IMG/VR virus record: IMGVR_UViG_3300020057_000106
Span: 1 to 33,246 of that record
Source: a virus
Direction: 5' to 3' (one strand)
Length of the DNA stretch: 33,246 nt
Made by a program: the position numbers and the translations under genes. This document shows, in pieces, positions 8,359 to 15,439 of this stretch. The notes beneath the pieces were generated by a model. It made no database searches, was not told where the DNA came from, and saw only the letters and a program-made list of their open reading frames with translations. The first letter of the stretch is position 1. Each line of letters starts with the position of its first letter.

Positions 8359-9534
8359 ATGGGTTTTTTAAGCGGGCTAACAAACATATTAACGGGCGGC
8401 AACAGTAGTAAATCGGCTGATGCAAGTGCGAAAGCTTTAGAACAATTTAAAAATTTAGAGACTCCAGATATAGAGGGCATGCGGATTCGGCTAGAGGAGC
8501 TTATTGAGCAGGGTCAAATTTCTCCTGAGGAGGCGGAAGTTTATCTTCAATCTCAGAGTGAGATGAGTGGAATTTCTTTAGATCCACGTTTTAAGAATGC
8601 TCAATTGGATGCGCTTTCTTCTCTTCAAAATATTTCGGATAGTGGTGGGATAACAGCGGTAGACCGAGCTCAATTAAATAATATTCAATCTGAGGAAGAC
8701 ACAAGGGCGAGAGGATCGAGAGAGGCTATTCTTCAAAACGCGCAGGCGAGGGGTATTTCTGGATCTGGCATTGAGCTTTTATCTCAGATGCAGAATCAGC
8801 AGGACGGCGCAGGGAGAGCATCGAGAAGAGGTTTTGATGTAGCAGCGAATGCACAAGGAAGGGCTCTTCAAGCTTTAACGGATGCGGGTAGACTTGGTGG
8901 TCAATTAGAGTCGAATCAATTTGGGCAACAGGCGCAAATAGCTGGTGCTAACGATGCGATTAAGAAATTCAATACTTCAAATTTACAGAATCAATCTAAT
9001 TTAGGTGTAGCGAATCGAAATGAGGCTCAGAAAGCAAATTTAGCGGAGCGCCAAAGGGTGGCGGATAATAATGTGAAGACTAGAAACACCGAAACAGCGG
9101 CTAATGCGCAGTTAGCGCAGCAGGATTTTGAGAATAAATATAAGAAGGCCGCTGGGGCTGGTGGTGCGTATAATAATCAGGCTCAGAATTTTAATACAGC
9201 TGGTGGGCAGATTATGGGTCTCATTGGAGCTGGAATTGGAGCGGCGGGAGCTGCGGCGGCATCGGATGTAAATGTAAAAAAGAATATTGAGAAATTTGAT
9301 GCATCTGAATTTTTGGATAATTTAACGAGTTATAAATATAATTATAAGAATCCTAAGGAAGACGGCGAAGGTCAGCAGGTGGGAGTCATGGCTCAGGATT
9401 TAGAAAAAGGCGCTCCACAAATGGTTACGGACACACCGAACGGTAAGGTGGTGGATTATAACAAGGCAGGTGGTCCTTTGTTCGCATCTCTTTCCCATTT
9501 ACATGATCGTTTAAGAAAGTTGGAGGAGTCATAA
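8359..9534 (+). CDS. Helical virion protein with C-terminal S74 chaperone domain
   Basis: ATG 8359 is preceded by AAAGGAG (8346-8352). The 391-aa product has a long helical Gln/Asn/Ala-rich body, a short glycine-alanine hydrophobic segment (GLIGAGIGAAGAAAA), and then a 90-residue C-terminal Peptidase_S74 domain. In it, SDVNVKKNI places Ser302 and Lys307 five residues apart, as in the autocleaving Ser-Lys dyad of the endosialidase chaperone. GVMAQDLEKGAPQMV and VVDYNKAGGPLFASL follow, ending in a coiled-coil-like HLHDRLRKLEES. Known S74 domains help a trimer fold and then cut themselves off. Here it is on an ejection-type protein, not on the fibre gene. The tail of this gene is partly copied into the next one. 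Confidence 0.7.
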   Translation: MGFLSGLTNILTGGNSSKSADASAKALEQFKNLETPDIEGMRIRLEELIEQGQISPEEAEVYLQSQSEMSGISLDPRFKNAQLDALSSLQNISDSGGITAVDRAQLNNIQSEEDTRARGSREAILQNAQARGISGSGIELLSQMQNQQDGAGRASRRGFDVAANAQGRALQALTDAGRLGGQLESNQFGQQAQIAGANDAIKKFNTSNLQNQSNLGVANRNEAQKANLAERQRVADNNVKTRNTETAANAQLAQQDFENKYKKAAGAGGAYNNQAQNFNTAGGQIMGLIGAGIGAAGAAAASDVNVKKNIEKFDASEFLDNLTSYKYNYKNPKEDGEGQQVGVMAQDLEKGAPQMVTDTPNGKVVDYNKAGGPLFASLSHLHDRLRKLEES

Positions 9535-9800
9535 GATGGCTCTAGATTTTCATCCATTGAAGGTCGTACGCGCAACAGTTCCGAAGGAAAACGCAGTGGT
9601 CGGTATCCGTGCAGCGTTGATGGTAGATGATGTTAATGGGAATGTTTTAGTTATTCAAAGCGAAGTAAACCAACTTCGCATCAAGCTTACAGACCTTGTT
9701 GATTTTATCACCCATCAGGAAGCTCCTGAATATGGAGAGGCTGTAAATGTAAGAAAGAATATTGAGAAAGAGGAGTCATAAGATGGCGTTAGATTTTCAA
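9523..9800 (+). repeat. Duplicated gene junction (MALDF start)
   Basis: The block AGGAGTCATAAGATGGC followed by TAGATTTTCA occurs at about 9524-9552 and again at about 9770-9799, some 247 bp apart. It includes the stop of one gene, the RBS and the first codons of the next, so two successive genes begin MALDF. Just ahead, GTAAATGTAA followed by an AAGAATATTGAGAAA segment is shared between about 9268 and 9746. The arrangement looks like a partial tandem duplication that created a small gene between two larger ones. Confidence 0.7.
9536..9781 (+). CDS. Small protein apparently built from duplicated junctions
   Basis: The 81-aa protein starts at ATG 9536, with GGAGGAG of the previous stop region as ribosome site. 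Its first residues (MALDF) match those of the next gene, and its last residues (VRKNIEKEES) resemble two pieces of the preceding protein's S74 domain, VKKNIEK and LEES. The middle (VVGIRAALMVDDVNGNVLVIQSEVNQLRIKLTDLV) is its own and could be beta-rich followed by a helix. I do not recognise a family. It may be a small virion protein. Confidence 0.5.
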   Translation: MALDFHPLKVVRATVPKENAVVGIRAALMVDDVNGNVLVIQSEVNQLRIKLTDLVDFITHQEAPEYGEAVNVRKNIEKEES

Positions 9801-11027
9801 TTTAATAAAATGCGTGAGCTTTACCCTGATCTTTCGGAGGATGAATTTTTAACAAAGATGGAGGGGCCAGAAACTTTAATTACTTCTGCTTCTCCTCCTC
9901 AGGATGATTCTTTTAAGCAGATGGCTGTTGAGAAGGTACGTCAGAAATATTTAGGCGATAAGTATAATGATGGGGCTCGTCAGAAATTAGTAGATGCGAA
10001 TGCAAAGGAGGCTGGATCTTTCGACTGGTCAGCAGCTTTGGGAGGATTTGGGGCAGGGCTTCAGGGAAAGAGCGCTGTTGATGCAGCGTCGTCTATTCGA
10101 AATAAGAATCTTTCACGTGGTGAGAATTCGCTTCGAGATTTTGATCAGGGCAGAAACGCATTAGTACAAGATTTGGAGATGGGGCAAAAGCTTGAGAGGT
10201 TTGATAAGGATGCAGATCTTTTAGCGAGAGAAGAGGACGTCAATTCTGAGGAATCGGCGTTAGCACAAAGTTTAGCTCGTGAGATGGTACCTTCTCAAGA
10301 TTTTAGCGGATTCAGTGCATCTAAGATCAATAAAATGTTGCCTTCGATGCAAAAGATTTACGAGGGGCAGCAGAGACGTATGGAGCGGGGTGATTCTTTA
10401 GATTTACGAAGGTCTGAGCTTTTGGAGAAGAGAGCGGAGAGAGCGGATATAAGGGCGGATAAAAGGGATGCTTTGGAGGCGAAAAAAACGGAGGGGCTTA
10501 CGGAGGGGGAGAAGTCGGTAGATAAAGACTACGCCAAGCAATATAACGCCTACACAGCAAAGGGCAGAAGCAATGCGGTCAATACGATAGATAAGCTTGA
10601 TCGGCTTGCGGAAGAAGTTGGAAAGGACACGGGGATTGGAGAGTCTGGAGGAGGGCGTATAGGCTCTATGCTTCCGGATTCTTTTAGGTCAAGAACAGCG
10701 ATTCAGCGAAGAGACGATGCACGGAATTTTGCAAACACGACTTTAAAAGAGTTATTTGGTGGTCAGTTATCGGATGGAGAGCGGGAGGCAGCGGCGAGGG
10801 AGTATTGGAATGATTCTCTTGATAATGAGAGCAATTCGAAGCGGCTGAAGCAGAAGGTAAAGGAGTTACGGGATAATGTGGCGGCCGAAGATGCGAAGGT
10901 AAAGTATTACCAAGAGAATCGAGGTTTAAAGGGATTTGAGTTTAAGCCGCTAGATAAAAAGGCGAAGACGATTTCTCAAGGTGGGCATACTTACACATGG
11001 AATGAAAGTACGGATGAATATGAGTAA
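9783..11027 (+). CDS. Putative ejection-type virion protein
   Basis: ATG 9783 follows GAGGAGTCATAAG, the duplicated junction; in-frame codons upstream belong to the repeat. The 414-aa protein is highly charged and helical with long Arg/Glu/Lys stretches (residues about 120-330), and an N-terminal MRELYPDLSEDEFLTKM segment typical of small helical motifs in internal virion proteins. The C terminus (KTISQGGHTYTWNESTDEYE) looks like a short beta-hairpin. No catalytic motif is visible. It overlaps the next gene by 8 bases (ATGAGTAA). The function is inferred from the ejection-type cluster. Confidence 0.5.
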   Translation: MALDFQFNKMRELYPDLSEDEFLTKMEGPETLITSASPPQDDSFKQMAVEKVRQKYLGDKYNDGARQKLVDANAKEAGSFDWSAALGGFGAGLQGKSAVDAASSIRNKNLSRGENSLRDFDQGRNALVQDLEMGQKLERFDKDADLLAREEDVNSEESALAQSLAREMVPSQDFSGFSASKINKMLPSMQKIYEGQQRRMERGDSLDLRRSELLEKRAERADIRADKRDALEAKKTEGLTEGEKSVDKDYAKQYNAYTAKGRSNAVNTIDKLDRLAEEVGKDTGIGESGGGRIGSMLPDSFRSRTAIQRRDDARNFANTTLKELFGGQLSDGEREAAAREYWNDSLDNESNSKRLKQKVKELRDNVAAEDAKVKYYQENRGLKGFEFKPLDKKAKTISQGGHTYTWNESTDEYE

Positions 11028-12870
11028 GCCTAGGTTTGATCCGAGCAAGCCTTATGAGGTAGCGAAGCCTAAATTTGATCCGAGCAAGCCTTATGAGGTT
11101 GATTCTTCTGAGGGTGGAGATTTTTCTTCTTTGGAAGAGAGTGGACCTAGTCGAATGGAGTCAGCTTTACGTGGTGGATCTGAGGGTATTACTTTTGGAT
11201 TTCAAGATGAGCTTTCAGCGTATGCGGAGGAGGCGATAGCGAAGGTGGCAGGTGGGCTAGGGCTTCAGGATGCTCAGACGACCGAGCGATATAATGACTT
11301 AGATTATTCTCAATTAAGAGATACGTATCGCGATCAAAACAAGGTGGCAGAGAGAGCGAATCCTGGGAGTTTTTTAGCGGGACAATTTATAGGTGGTGGA
11401 ACGACGGCGGCTTTACCTGGATTAGCGGGAGCTTCGACAGTTCCGGCTCTTATTACTCAGGGAGCTTTGCAGGGGCTTGGTTCGTCTGAAGCGGATTTAA
11501 CGGATGGATCTTTGGATAGTTTAGGAAGTGCGGCTGTTGATACGGCTGTTGGTGGTGGTTTTGGTGCTGGCTTAGGGATGGCAGTGAAGGGGATTTCTAA
11601 AATTCCTGTCGGGAGCCTTTTAAAAAAGGGTGTTAATTTAGTAACTCCCGATGTGGTGAAGAACTCTATGAAGGAGGGCTTTAGGGGTACGAATCTCGCG
11701 TGGGGCGAAGTTGGTAAAAAAGGATTAGAGAAGCAGCTCATAGCGGGATCTGAGCGGGTGAGTAAAATTATAAAGGCTTCGTTGAATCGTCTTGGTCGTT
11801 TAAAGAATGCAGAAATTAATTCTGCCACGGGTGGTCGGGAAGTTTTGGGGTATGTAGATGAAACGGAGCGTGTGTTAAGGGCGCTTGATCCGACGACATC
11901 GAGTGACGTTTTGGCTGTAAAATCTGCTCTTGAGGAGATAGGTAATTTTAAAAAAAAGGTAACGACAACGGAATCGAGTACAAGGCCTATTCGGAGTTTG
12001 GAATATAAACCAGGGGCTAAGACAGCGGAAGCAGAGGTTATAAGGGAGGCGATGGATTTAGTACCGGATGGAGTGGGGGCTTCGGATGGTATTTTTAGGC
12101 AGGTGGATGTAGATATTCGGAATTCTTCACCTGGGATGATTCCTGTAGAGAAGACAGAGATTTATAATCGGCAGGCGGCAAAATCTTTAAATCCTAGGGA
12201 GTTAGATTCACTCAAAATGAGTGCGCAATCTTTACCGGAAACGTATGGGAGAGATTTTCAGCCTGGATATAAGACGACTCCTATTGAGCGTGGGGTTGAG
12301 TCTGCGTATAAGTCGTTAGCGAGTGATTTAAAATTAGCATTAGAGAGCAGTGTGGGTGGCGATCTTGGTCGAATAAATTCTACGTTTCATGAGATAGCGA
12401 AAGCGGCAGCAGAGATTCCGACGTCTCAGCAGACAAGTGCAGGATCGAGTGAGGGAGTTTCTATTGGTGCGAAGGAGGCTATTTCTCGGTTTGAAAAACT
12501 AATTGATTCGGTACCGGAATCTTCTTGGTCGGATTTTCTGAGTAACGTTCCTGAGCGGATTAGAGAGACTCTTAAAAAGAGCAAAGATAATATAAAGCTT
12601 TTAAAATCGGTGAATCAGAAGATGGGGTTGAATCCATCTAGTGTTGGTTCGTTGGTAACGAAGGCGGCAAATTTAGGCGGAGTTATTTCAGGAAACGCAT
12701 CACGAGCGGTGGGGCCGACTTTAGAGCAAATCATACCTAGAATGGGTAAATTTAGGGGTGTTTTAGAGGAGGCGGTGAAGCGCGGAGGAAATTCGTTAGG
12801 GGTGACGCATTATATTCTTCAATCGACTGATCTTGAGTATCAAAAACTTATGGAGCAAGAGAATGAGTGA
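11020..12870 (+). CDS. Putative ejection / internal virion protein
   Basis: ATG 11020 overlaps the upstream stop by 8 bases. The 616-aa protein begins with a perfect duplication of FDPSKPYEV (residues about 6-14 and 19-27), followed by SALRGGSEGITFGFQDELSA, a pattern I associate with internal or DNA-transfer proteins of podoviruses. Hydrophobic Gly/Ala stretches at about residues 110-195 (FLAGQFIGGGTTAALPGLAG and GFGAGLGMAVKGI) could insert in or cross a membrane. The remainder is helical. No lysozyme or transglycosylase motif was seen. It ends overlapping the next start (ATGAGTGA). Confidence 0.55.
   Translation: MSKPRFDPSKPYEVAKPKFDPSKPYEVDSSEGGDFSSLEESGPSRMESALRGGSEGITFGFQDELSAYAEEAIAKVAGGLGLQDAQTTERYNDLDYSQLRDTYRDQNKVAERANPGSFLAGQFIGGGTTAALPGLAGASTVPALITQGALQGLGSSEADLTDGSLDSLGSAAVDTAVGGGFGAGLGMAVKGISKIPVGSLLKKGVNLVTPDVVKNSMKEGFRGTNLAWGEVGKKGLEKQLIAGSERVSKIIKASLNRLGRLKNAEINSATGGREVLGYVDETERVLRALDPTTSSDVLAVKSALEEIGNFKKKVTTTESSTRPIRSLEYKPGAKTAEAEVIREAMDLVPDGVGASDGIFRQVDVDIRNSSPGMIPVEKTEIYNRQAAKSLNPRELDSLKMSAQSLPETYGRDFQPGYKTTPIERGVESAYKSLASDLKLALESSVGGDLGRINSTFHEIAKAAAEIPTSQQTSAGSSEGVSIGAKEAISRFEKLIDSVPESSWSDFLSNVPERIRETLKKSKDNIKLLKSVNQKMGLNPSSVGSLVTKAANLGGVISGNASRAVGPTLEQIIPRMGKFRGVLEEAVKRGGNSLGVTHYILQSTDLEYQKLMEQENE
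11035..11099 (+). repeat. 26-bp direct repeat encoding FDPSKPYEV twice
   Basis: Twenty-six identical bases occur at 11035-11060 and 11074-11099, offset by 39 bp (13 codons). They give two in-frame copies of a short peptide at the N terminus of the ejection-type protein. The lack of any synonymous difference suggests a recent duplication or slippage. Confidence 0.85.
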
Positions 12871-13129
12871 GACGTCTGATCATATGATTATTTCTCATTT
12901 AAATCGGATTGAAACTAAGGTGGACAAGGTGGATGAGAGATTGGACTCGGTGGAGAGAAGTCAGTCGTCACAGGCGGCACATTTAGAGGATTATAGGAGT
13001 AGAGCGGATCACACGAACATCATCATTCGGCCGATAGTTCGGGATCACACGATAGCTTGGGGTCTTTCTAAGATTATTTTAGGGATAAGTGTACTTCTTG
13101 GGGTGATGAAGATGATGGACATTCTTTAA
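12863..13129 (+). CDS. Small membrane protein with coiled coil and C-terminal TM
   Basis: The 88-aa protein has its ATG at 12863, overlapping the previous stop. Residues about 8-45 form a heptad-like coiled coil (HLNRIETKVDKVDERLDSVERS); residues about 66-88 (IAWGLSKIILGISVLLGVMKMMDIL) form one transmembrane helix close to the C terminus. This architecture resembles the small hemolysin XhlA-type or lysis-accessory membrane proteins of phages, but a virion role is equally possible because it closes the ejection gene cluster. The main lysis cassette is elsewhere (20.3-21.8 kb). Confidence 0.55.
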   Translation: MSETSDHMIISHLNRIETKVDKVDERLDSVERSQSSQAAHLEDYRSRADHTNIIIRPIVRDHTIAWGLSKIILGISVLLGVMKMMDIL

Positions 13130-13169
13130 TACATTTTTTTTTTAAGTGGGCTTCGGTATTCTTTTTTTG

Positions 13170-13487
13170 ATGGAGGAGACTGAAGGGGAATTTCAGAAGC
13201 GAGTTTTAGATCATCTTAGATTGGACAAAAGAATAGCGCTCATTTGGAGGCACGATTCAGATCGAGTGAGGGCGAGGAAGACGAGATCTAGAGATCGCAT
13301 AGGGCTTCCGGACATTCAGGGTTACACGTCAAAAGGGGAATCTTTCAATTTAGAATTAAAGCGACCGAGTGGTGGGAAGATGAGGCCTGCTCAGGAGGCG
13401 TTTATTTTAAAGTGCCAATCTCTTAAAATTAGGGCGGGTTTTGCGAGGAGTCTTTTAGAGGTAGAGGCTATTATTTTTGGTGAATGA
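13170..13487 (+). CDS. VRR-NUC domain nuclease
   Basis: The 105-aa protein (ATG 13170; an in-frame GTG at 13146 would add 8 residues, and neither has a clear ribosome site). It matches the VRR-NUC/PD-(D/E)XK pattern: GLPDIQGYTSKGESFNLELKRP, where the Asp of GLPD and the E and K of ELK form the expected metal-binding catalytic triad, followed by a Gln (PAQEAFI) and a C-terminal SLLEVEAII strand-helix. The length is right for a stand-alone phage VRR-NUC protein. Such enzymes cut branched DNA or act as structure-specific nucleases in phage recombination or packaging. The substrate here is unknown. Confidence 0.8.
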   Translation: MEETEGEFQKRVLDHLRLDKRIALIWRHDSDRVRARKTRSRDRIGLPDIQGYTSKGESFNLELKRPSGGKMRPAQEAFILKCQSLKIRAGFARSLLEVEAIIFGE

Positions 13488-13704
13488 GTGGGGTGGTGTG
13501 GTGTGTTTGTAATTTTTCTAATTTCTGGAGATCAGAGGCAATAGGTTTGAAGTGAGCGGCTGTGTATCTCATCCAGAGGGATATATTTCCGCCGGAGTAT
13601 TTTTTTGAGAGTTTTTTTATATCAAGCATCTCGCTCTCGAGGATTCGAATATTTCTGACGGTTGACTTATCTACGAGCGGTATTTTCGTTTTAATCATAT
13701 TCAT
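13471..13704 (-). CDS. Putative ribbon-helix-helix regulator
   Basis: Reading leftwards from ATG 13704 (a second Met lies two codons in) gives 77 aa. The part NIRILESEMLDIKKLSKKY then SGGNISLWMRYTAAHF has the strand-helix-helix layout of CopG/Arc-like proteins: a short beta strand, a helix starting at ESE, and a Gly-Gly-Asn-Ser turn leading into a WMRY helix. Longer upstream frames carry no such pattern. It is divergent from the gene at 13837, with AT-rich palindromes between them, as expected for a small DNA-binding switch. Its 3' end overlaps the convergent nuclease by 17 bases. No ribosome site is evident. Confidence 0.5.
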   Translation of the reverse strand: MNMIKTKIPLVDKSTVRNIRILESEMLDIKKLSKKYSGGNISLWMRYTAAHFKPIASDLQKLEKLQTHHTTPLIHQK

Positions 13705-13729
13705 ATTCAATAATACACGAGCTTCTTTG

Positions 13730-13739
13730 TAAAGTGTTA
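13730..13739 (-). promoter_or_regulatory. Recurrent TAACACTTTA motif, minus-strand copy
   Basis: On the minus strand TAACACTTTA lies 25 bases upstream of the ATG of the ribbon-helix-helix gene. It is the only copy pointing leftwards. Like the plus-strand copies it lies just 5' of a gene, which supports a directional role. Confidence 0.45.
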
Positions 13740-13753
13740 GTTCGTATGGACGC

Positions 13754-13839
13754 TGTATACAATATACACAAGCATTGATTATCATTGATCTTTTTGAGGG
13801 TATTGCATGTATATACAAGTCATGTATACTGAATATATG
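13754..13839 (+). promoter_or_regulatory. Promoter with palindromic operators; transcript may be leaderless
   Basis: TTGCAT at 13803-13808 and TATACT at 13825-13830 are separated by 16 bp, a good sigma70-type promoter. The predicted start, about 7 bases past the -10 box, coincides with ATG 13837, and there is no Shine-Dalgarno sequence, so the mRNA may be leaderless. The spacer contains an imperfect palindrome (GTATATACAAGTCATGTATAC region, 13809-13829). A related GTATACAATATAC lies at 13754-13766. These could be operators for the divergent ribbon-helix-helix protein. Confidence 0.55.
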
Positions 13840-14070
13840 GAAGATAACAGCACAACAAAAGAACAAGAAGAGAATCAAAAAAATCTTTTAAAAGCACAGG
13901 CCGAAGATTTGAAATCCTATGAACGTGCCTTGAATATTGTTTCTGGCACAGAAGAAGTCGCTTCTTTTTCGGATGAAGATAGTGAGTACATGAGACGACG
14001 ACTTCAACAACTTGGTCACTTCGATATAGCTCTCGATATAGAAGACAGAATGAAAGCAGGTGCAAAATGA
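13837..14070 (+). CDS. Small acidic helical protein, unknown
   Basis: The 77-aa product starts at ATG 13837, which sits at the expected transcription start of the promoter described for this region. The protein is charged and helical (KEQEENQKNLLKAQAEDLKS, then YMRRRLQQLGHFDIALDIED). No known motif was recognised. Its stop overlaps the next ATG (ATGA), so it heads a chain of four translationally coupled tiny genes ending at 14648. Confidence 0.55.
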   Translation: MEDNSTTKEQEENQKNLLKAQAEDLKSYERALNIVSGTEEVASFSDEDSEYMRRRLQQLGHFDIALDIEDRMKAGAK

Positions 14071-14309
14071 GTTTAAATCAAGATCAAATTTCGTCGATTT
14101 ACGATTGGCTTTACAATGACGGTGAGTCGACTGCCCTTTATGAACTTTACATGAACGATATGCCTTACGGCACGATGAAGGCGCGTGACGGAGACCCTGA
14201 TAATTGGCTTTCAGATCGGGCTTCAGACATTGAAAGCGACTTTCTGGAAGAAATGGAGCGAGAGGCTCTTCGAAGAGGTGAGCCGTTTCATACGAAGGAG
14301 CTTAAGTGA
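14067..14309 (+). CDS. Small acidic protein, unknown
   Basis: The 80-aa protein starts in an ATGA overlap with the previous stop. It is rich in Asp, Glu, Tyr and Trp (SIYDWLYNDGESTALYELYM, PDNWLSDRASDIESDFLEEM) and predicted to be helical and acidic. It could be a protein that mimics DNA charge or binds a basic partner, but nothing in the sequence proves that. It is coupled to the zinc-ribbon gene by a GTGA overlap. Confidence 0.5.
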   Translation: MSLNQDQISSIYDWLYNDGESTALYELYMNDMPYGTMKARDGDPDNWLSDRASDIESDFLEEMEREALRRGEPFHTKELK

Positions 14310-14440
14310 TCAGATTGAAAACGGGCGAAAGCGATATCTTCTACGTTTGCGCACATTGCGGCGCGGAATACTTAAAAGAAGATTTAACATGTCCAGTTTG
14401 TGGAAAAACATTTCCCGAGGAGTCTTATGAGCAAGAGTGA
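14306..14440 (+). CDS. 44-aa zinc-ribbon microprotein
   Basis: GTG 14306 overlaps the preceding TGA by 4 bases, and the frame ends at TGA 14438-14440. The peptide contains two knuckles, CAHC and CPVC, separated by ten residues, in the order FYVCAHCGAEY...LTCPVCGKTFPEE. This is the standard layout of a small treble-clef or ribbon zinc site. Overlaps on both sides (GTGA upstream, 14 bases with the next gene) make it a real member of the operon. Such microproteins often bind nucleic acid or a host factor; the target is unknown. Confidence 0.6.
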   Translation: MIRLKTGESDIFYVCAHCGAEYLKEDLTCPVCGKTFPEESYEQE

Positions 14441-14648
14441 GAAAATCAAAATGTTATCTGAATTCAAAGAACTTCAAGTTTTAAAGTTAGCGGCTGAAAA
14501 ACGCTACAAAGAGCTTAAGGCTGAAATAGAAGAAAACTTGGAGGCGGGACAATATGGAGACTACGCCTTAGGTTTTGAGTTTCGAGATGTGAAGGAATAC
14601 ACGGTATCAGCGAGAACCGACAAAATTATAAAAGTAATTAAAAAGTAA
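14427..14648 (+). CDS. Small coiled-coil protein, unknown
   Basis: The 73-aa product has its ATG at 14427, with CGAGGAG at 14416-14422 as ribosome site. The first 45 residues are a charged coiled coil (FKELQVLKLAAEKRYKELKA), followed by a strand-rich tail (GDYALGFEFRDVKEYTVSAR) and a basic helix. Proteins of this size and shape are common in phage early regions, where they often accompany recombination or host-takeover genes. No function is assigned. Confidence 0.5.
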   Translation: MSKSEKIKMLSEFKELQVLKLAAEKRYKELKAEIEENLEAGQYGDYALGFEFRDVKEYTVSARTDKIIKVIKK

Positions 14649-14696
14649 AAGTATTTTGTATTTACGATTAATAACAGAATTTTTGAAAGGGAGCTT

Positions 14697-15041
14697 ATGA
14701 AAACAAAAAACCGATTTAACCGAATAAACAGAGTCTTGGTGCTTTCTGCATTTTTGATGATTCCTTTTTTAGCGGAAGCATTTACATCCGATGATTTACT
14801 TCATCCTGTTGCTCATGGTGCTGGAAGTTATATGCTCACCCATGCTGGTCAGGTGGTGTGTAAAAAGATTACGAATTTAGAGAAGACGACCTGCTCAGTG
14901 GTTGCGGCAGTCGTCACTTTATCAGTAGGCGCTTTAGTCGAAGCGACGCAAAATCAGAGTGAAGGTAATTGGAAAAAGGGAATGCTTTATAACGCCTCTG
15001 GAGTGGCCCTATCGGTTGGAATTATGTCGTTTGATTTTTAG
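14697..15041 (+). CDS. Exported or membrane protein with signal peptide
   Basis: The 114-aa protein has ATG 14697 with AAAGGGAGC just upstream. Residues 1-28 form a signal peptide (basic start, then VLVLSAFLMIPFLAEAF with a plausible AEA cleavage site). The mature part begins with SDDLLHPVAHGAGSYMLTH, then a hydrophobic stretch (CSVVAAVVTLSVGALVEATQ), then GMLYNASGVALSVGIM. A D..LH..AH start followed by two hydrophobic segments and a conserved-looking E recalls the YfiM/DUF2279-type small envelope proteins, but this is only a resemblance. Two Cys could form a disulphide. The stop abuts the stop of the convergent 15042 gene with no gap and no terminator. Confidence 0.55.
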   Translation: MKTKNRFNRINRVLVLSAFLMIPFLAEAFTSDDLLHPVAHGAGSYMLTHAGQVVCKKITNLEKTTCSVVAAVVTLSVGALVEATQNQSEGNWKKGMLYNASGVALSVGIMSFDF

Positions 15042-15140
15042 TTAAGAGACGACGGCATAAAGCAGGCTTGCGATAAAAAGAATTAAGCCGATTAGGATAG
15101 AGCCTAAAAGCATAGACCATTTAACGGCATGAGAGCTCAT
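15042..15140 (-). CDS. 32-aa single-TM microprotein
   Basis: Reading leftwards, ATG 15138-15140 overlaps the TGA of the preceding gene by 4 bases (ATGA) and the frame ends at TAA 15042-15044. Almost the whole peptide after residue 9 is one transmembrane helix (MLLGSILIGLILFIASLLYA). The overlap supports translation. It could be a small holin-like or regulatory membrane peptide at the end of the leftward Dam operon. Nothing beyond the TM is recognisable. Confidence 0.5.
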   Translation of the reverse strand: MSSHAVKWSMLLGSILIGLILFIASLLYAVVS

Positions 15141-15439
15141 TTGATGATGATATTGAATGTAGGAAGCGGCCAACCAAATTGCTCACTGGCGATTCTGTTC
15201 AAAGATTCCTGCATGAGAGGATCCTTGGACGTGGTGGCCGCCTTTCTTAGGGCTGTAAAGGCCTCTAATATTTTGAAATAATCTTCTCCATCCACATAGT
15301 AGCGTTTGTCTATTTTTTCCCATCGAGTGCGAGCCAGCCAAGGGAGGTCTTCTGTCGTTATTTGTTCAAGAGCCTCACCGCATTTAATATTTTGAGGAGG
15401 CACTACAGATAGAAGTGCTCCGAGGATAATAGAGATCAT
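15137..15439 (-). CDS. Small protein with hydrophobic N terminus, unknown
   Basis: The 100-aa product starts at ATG 15437-15439 in an ATGA overlap with the Dam stop; AAAGGCG within the Dam tail is the ribosome site. Residues 1-13 (MISIILGALLSVV) are hydrophobic and short, consistent with a weak signal peptide or anchor. The rest is soluble, with a helical region (YFKILEAFTALRKAATTS). It starts with the same junction sequence as the 54-aa gene at 16426-16590, although the bodies differ. Function unknown. Confidence 0.5.
   Translation of the reverse strand: MISIILGALLSVVPPQNIKCGEALEQITTEDLPWLARTRWEKIDKRYYVDGEDYFKILEAFTALRKAATTSKDPLMQESLNRIASEQFGWPLPTFNIIIK

Noticed and set aside
13146-13169. 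GTG start for the VRR-NUC gene
   Set aside because: It adds eight hydrophobic residues without a ribosome site; ATG 13170 is preferred, though weakly.
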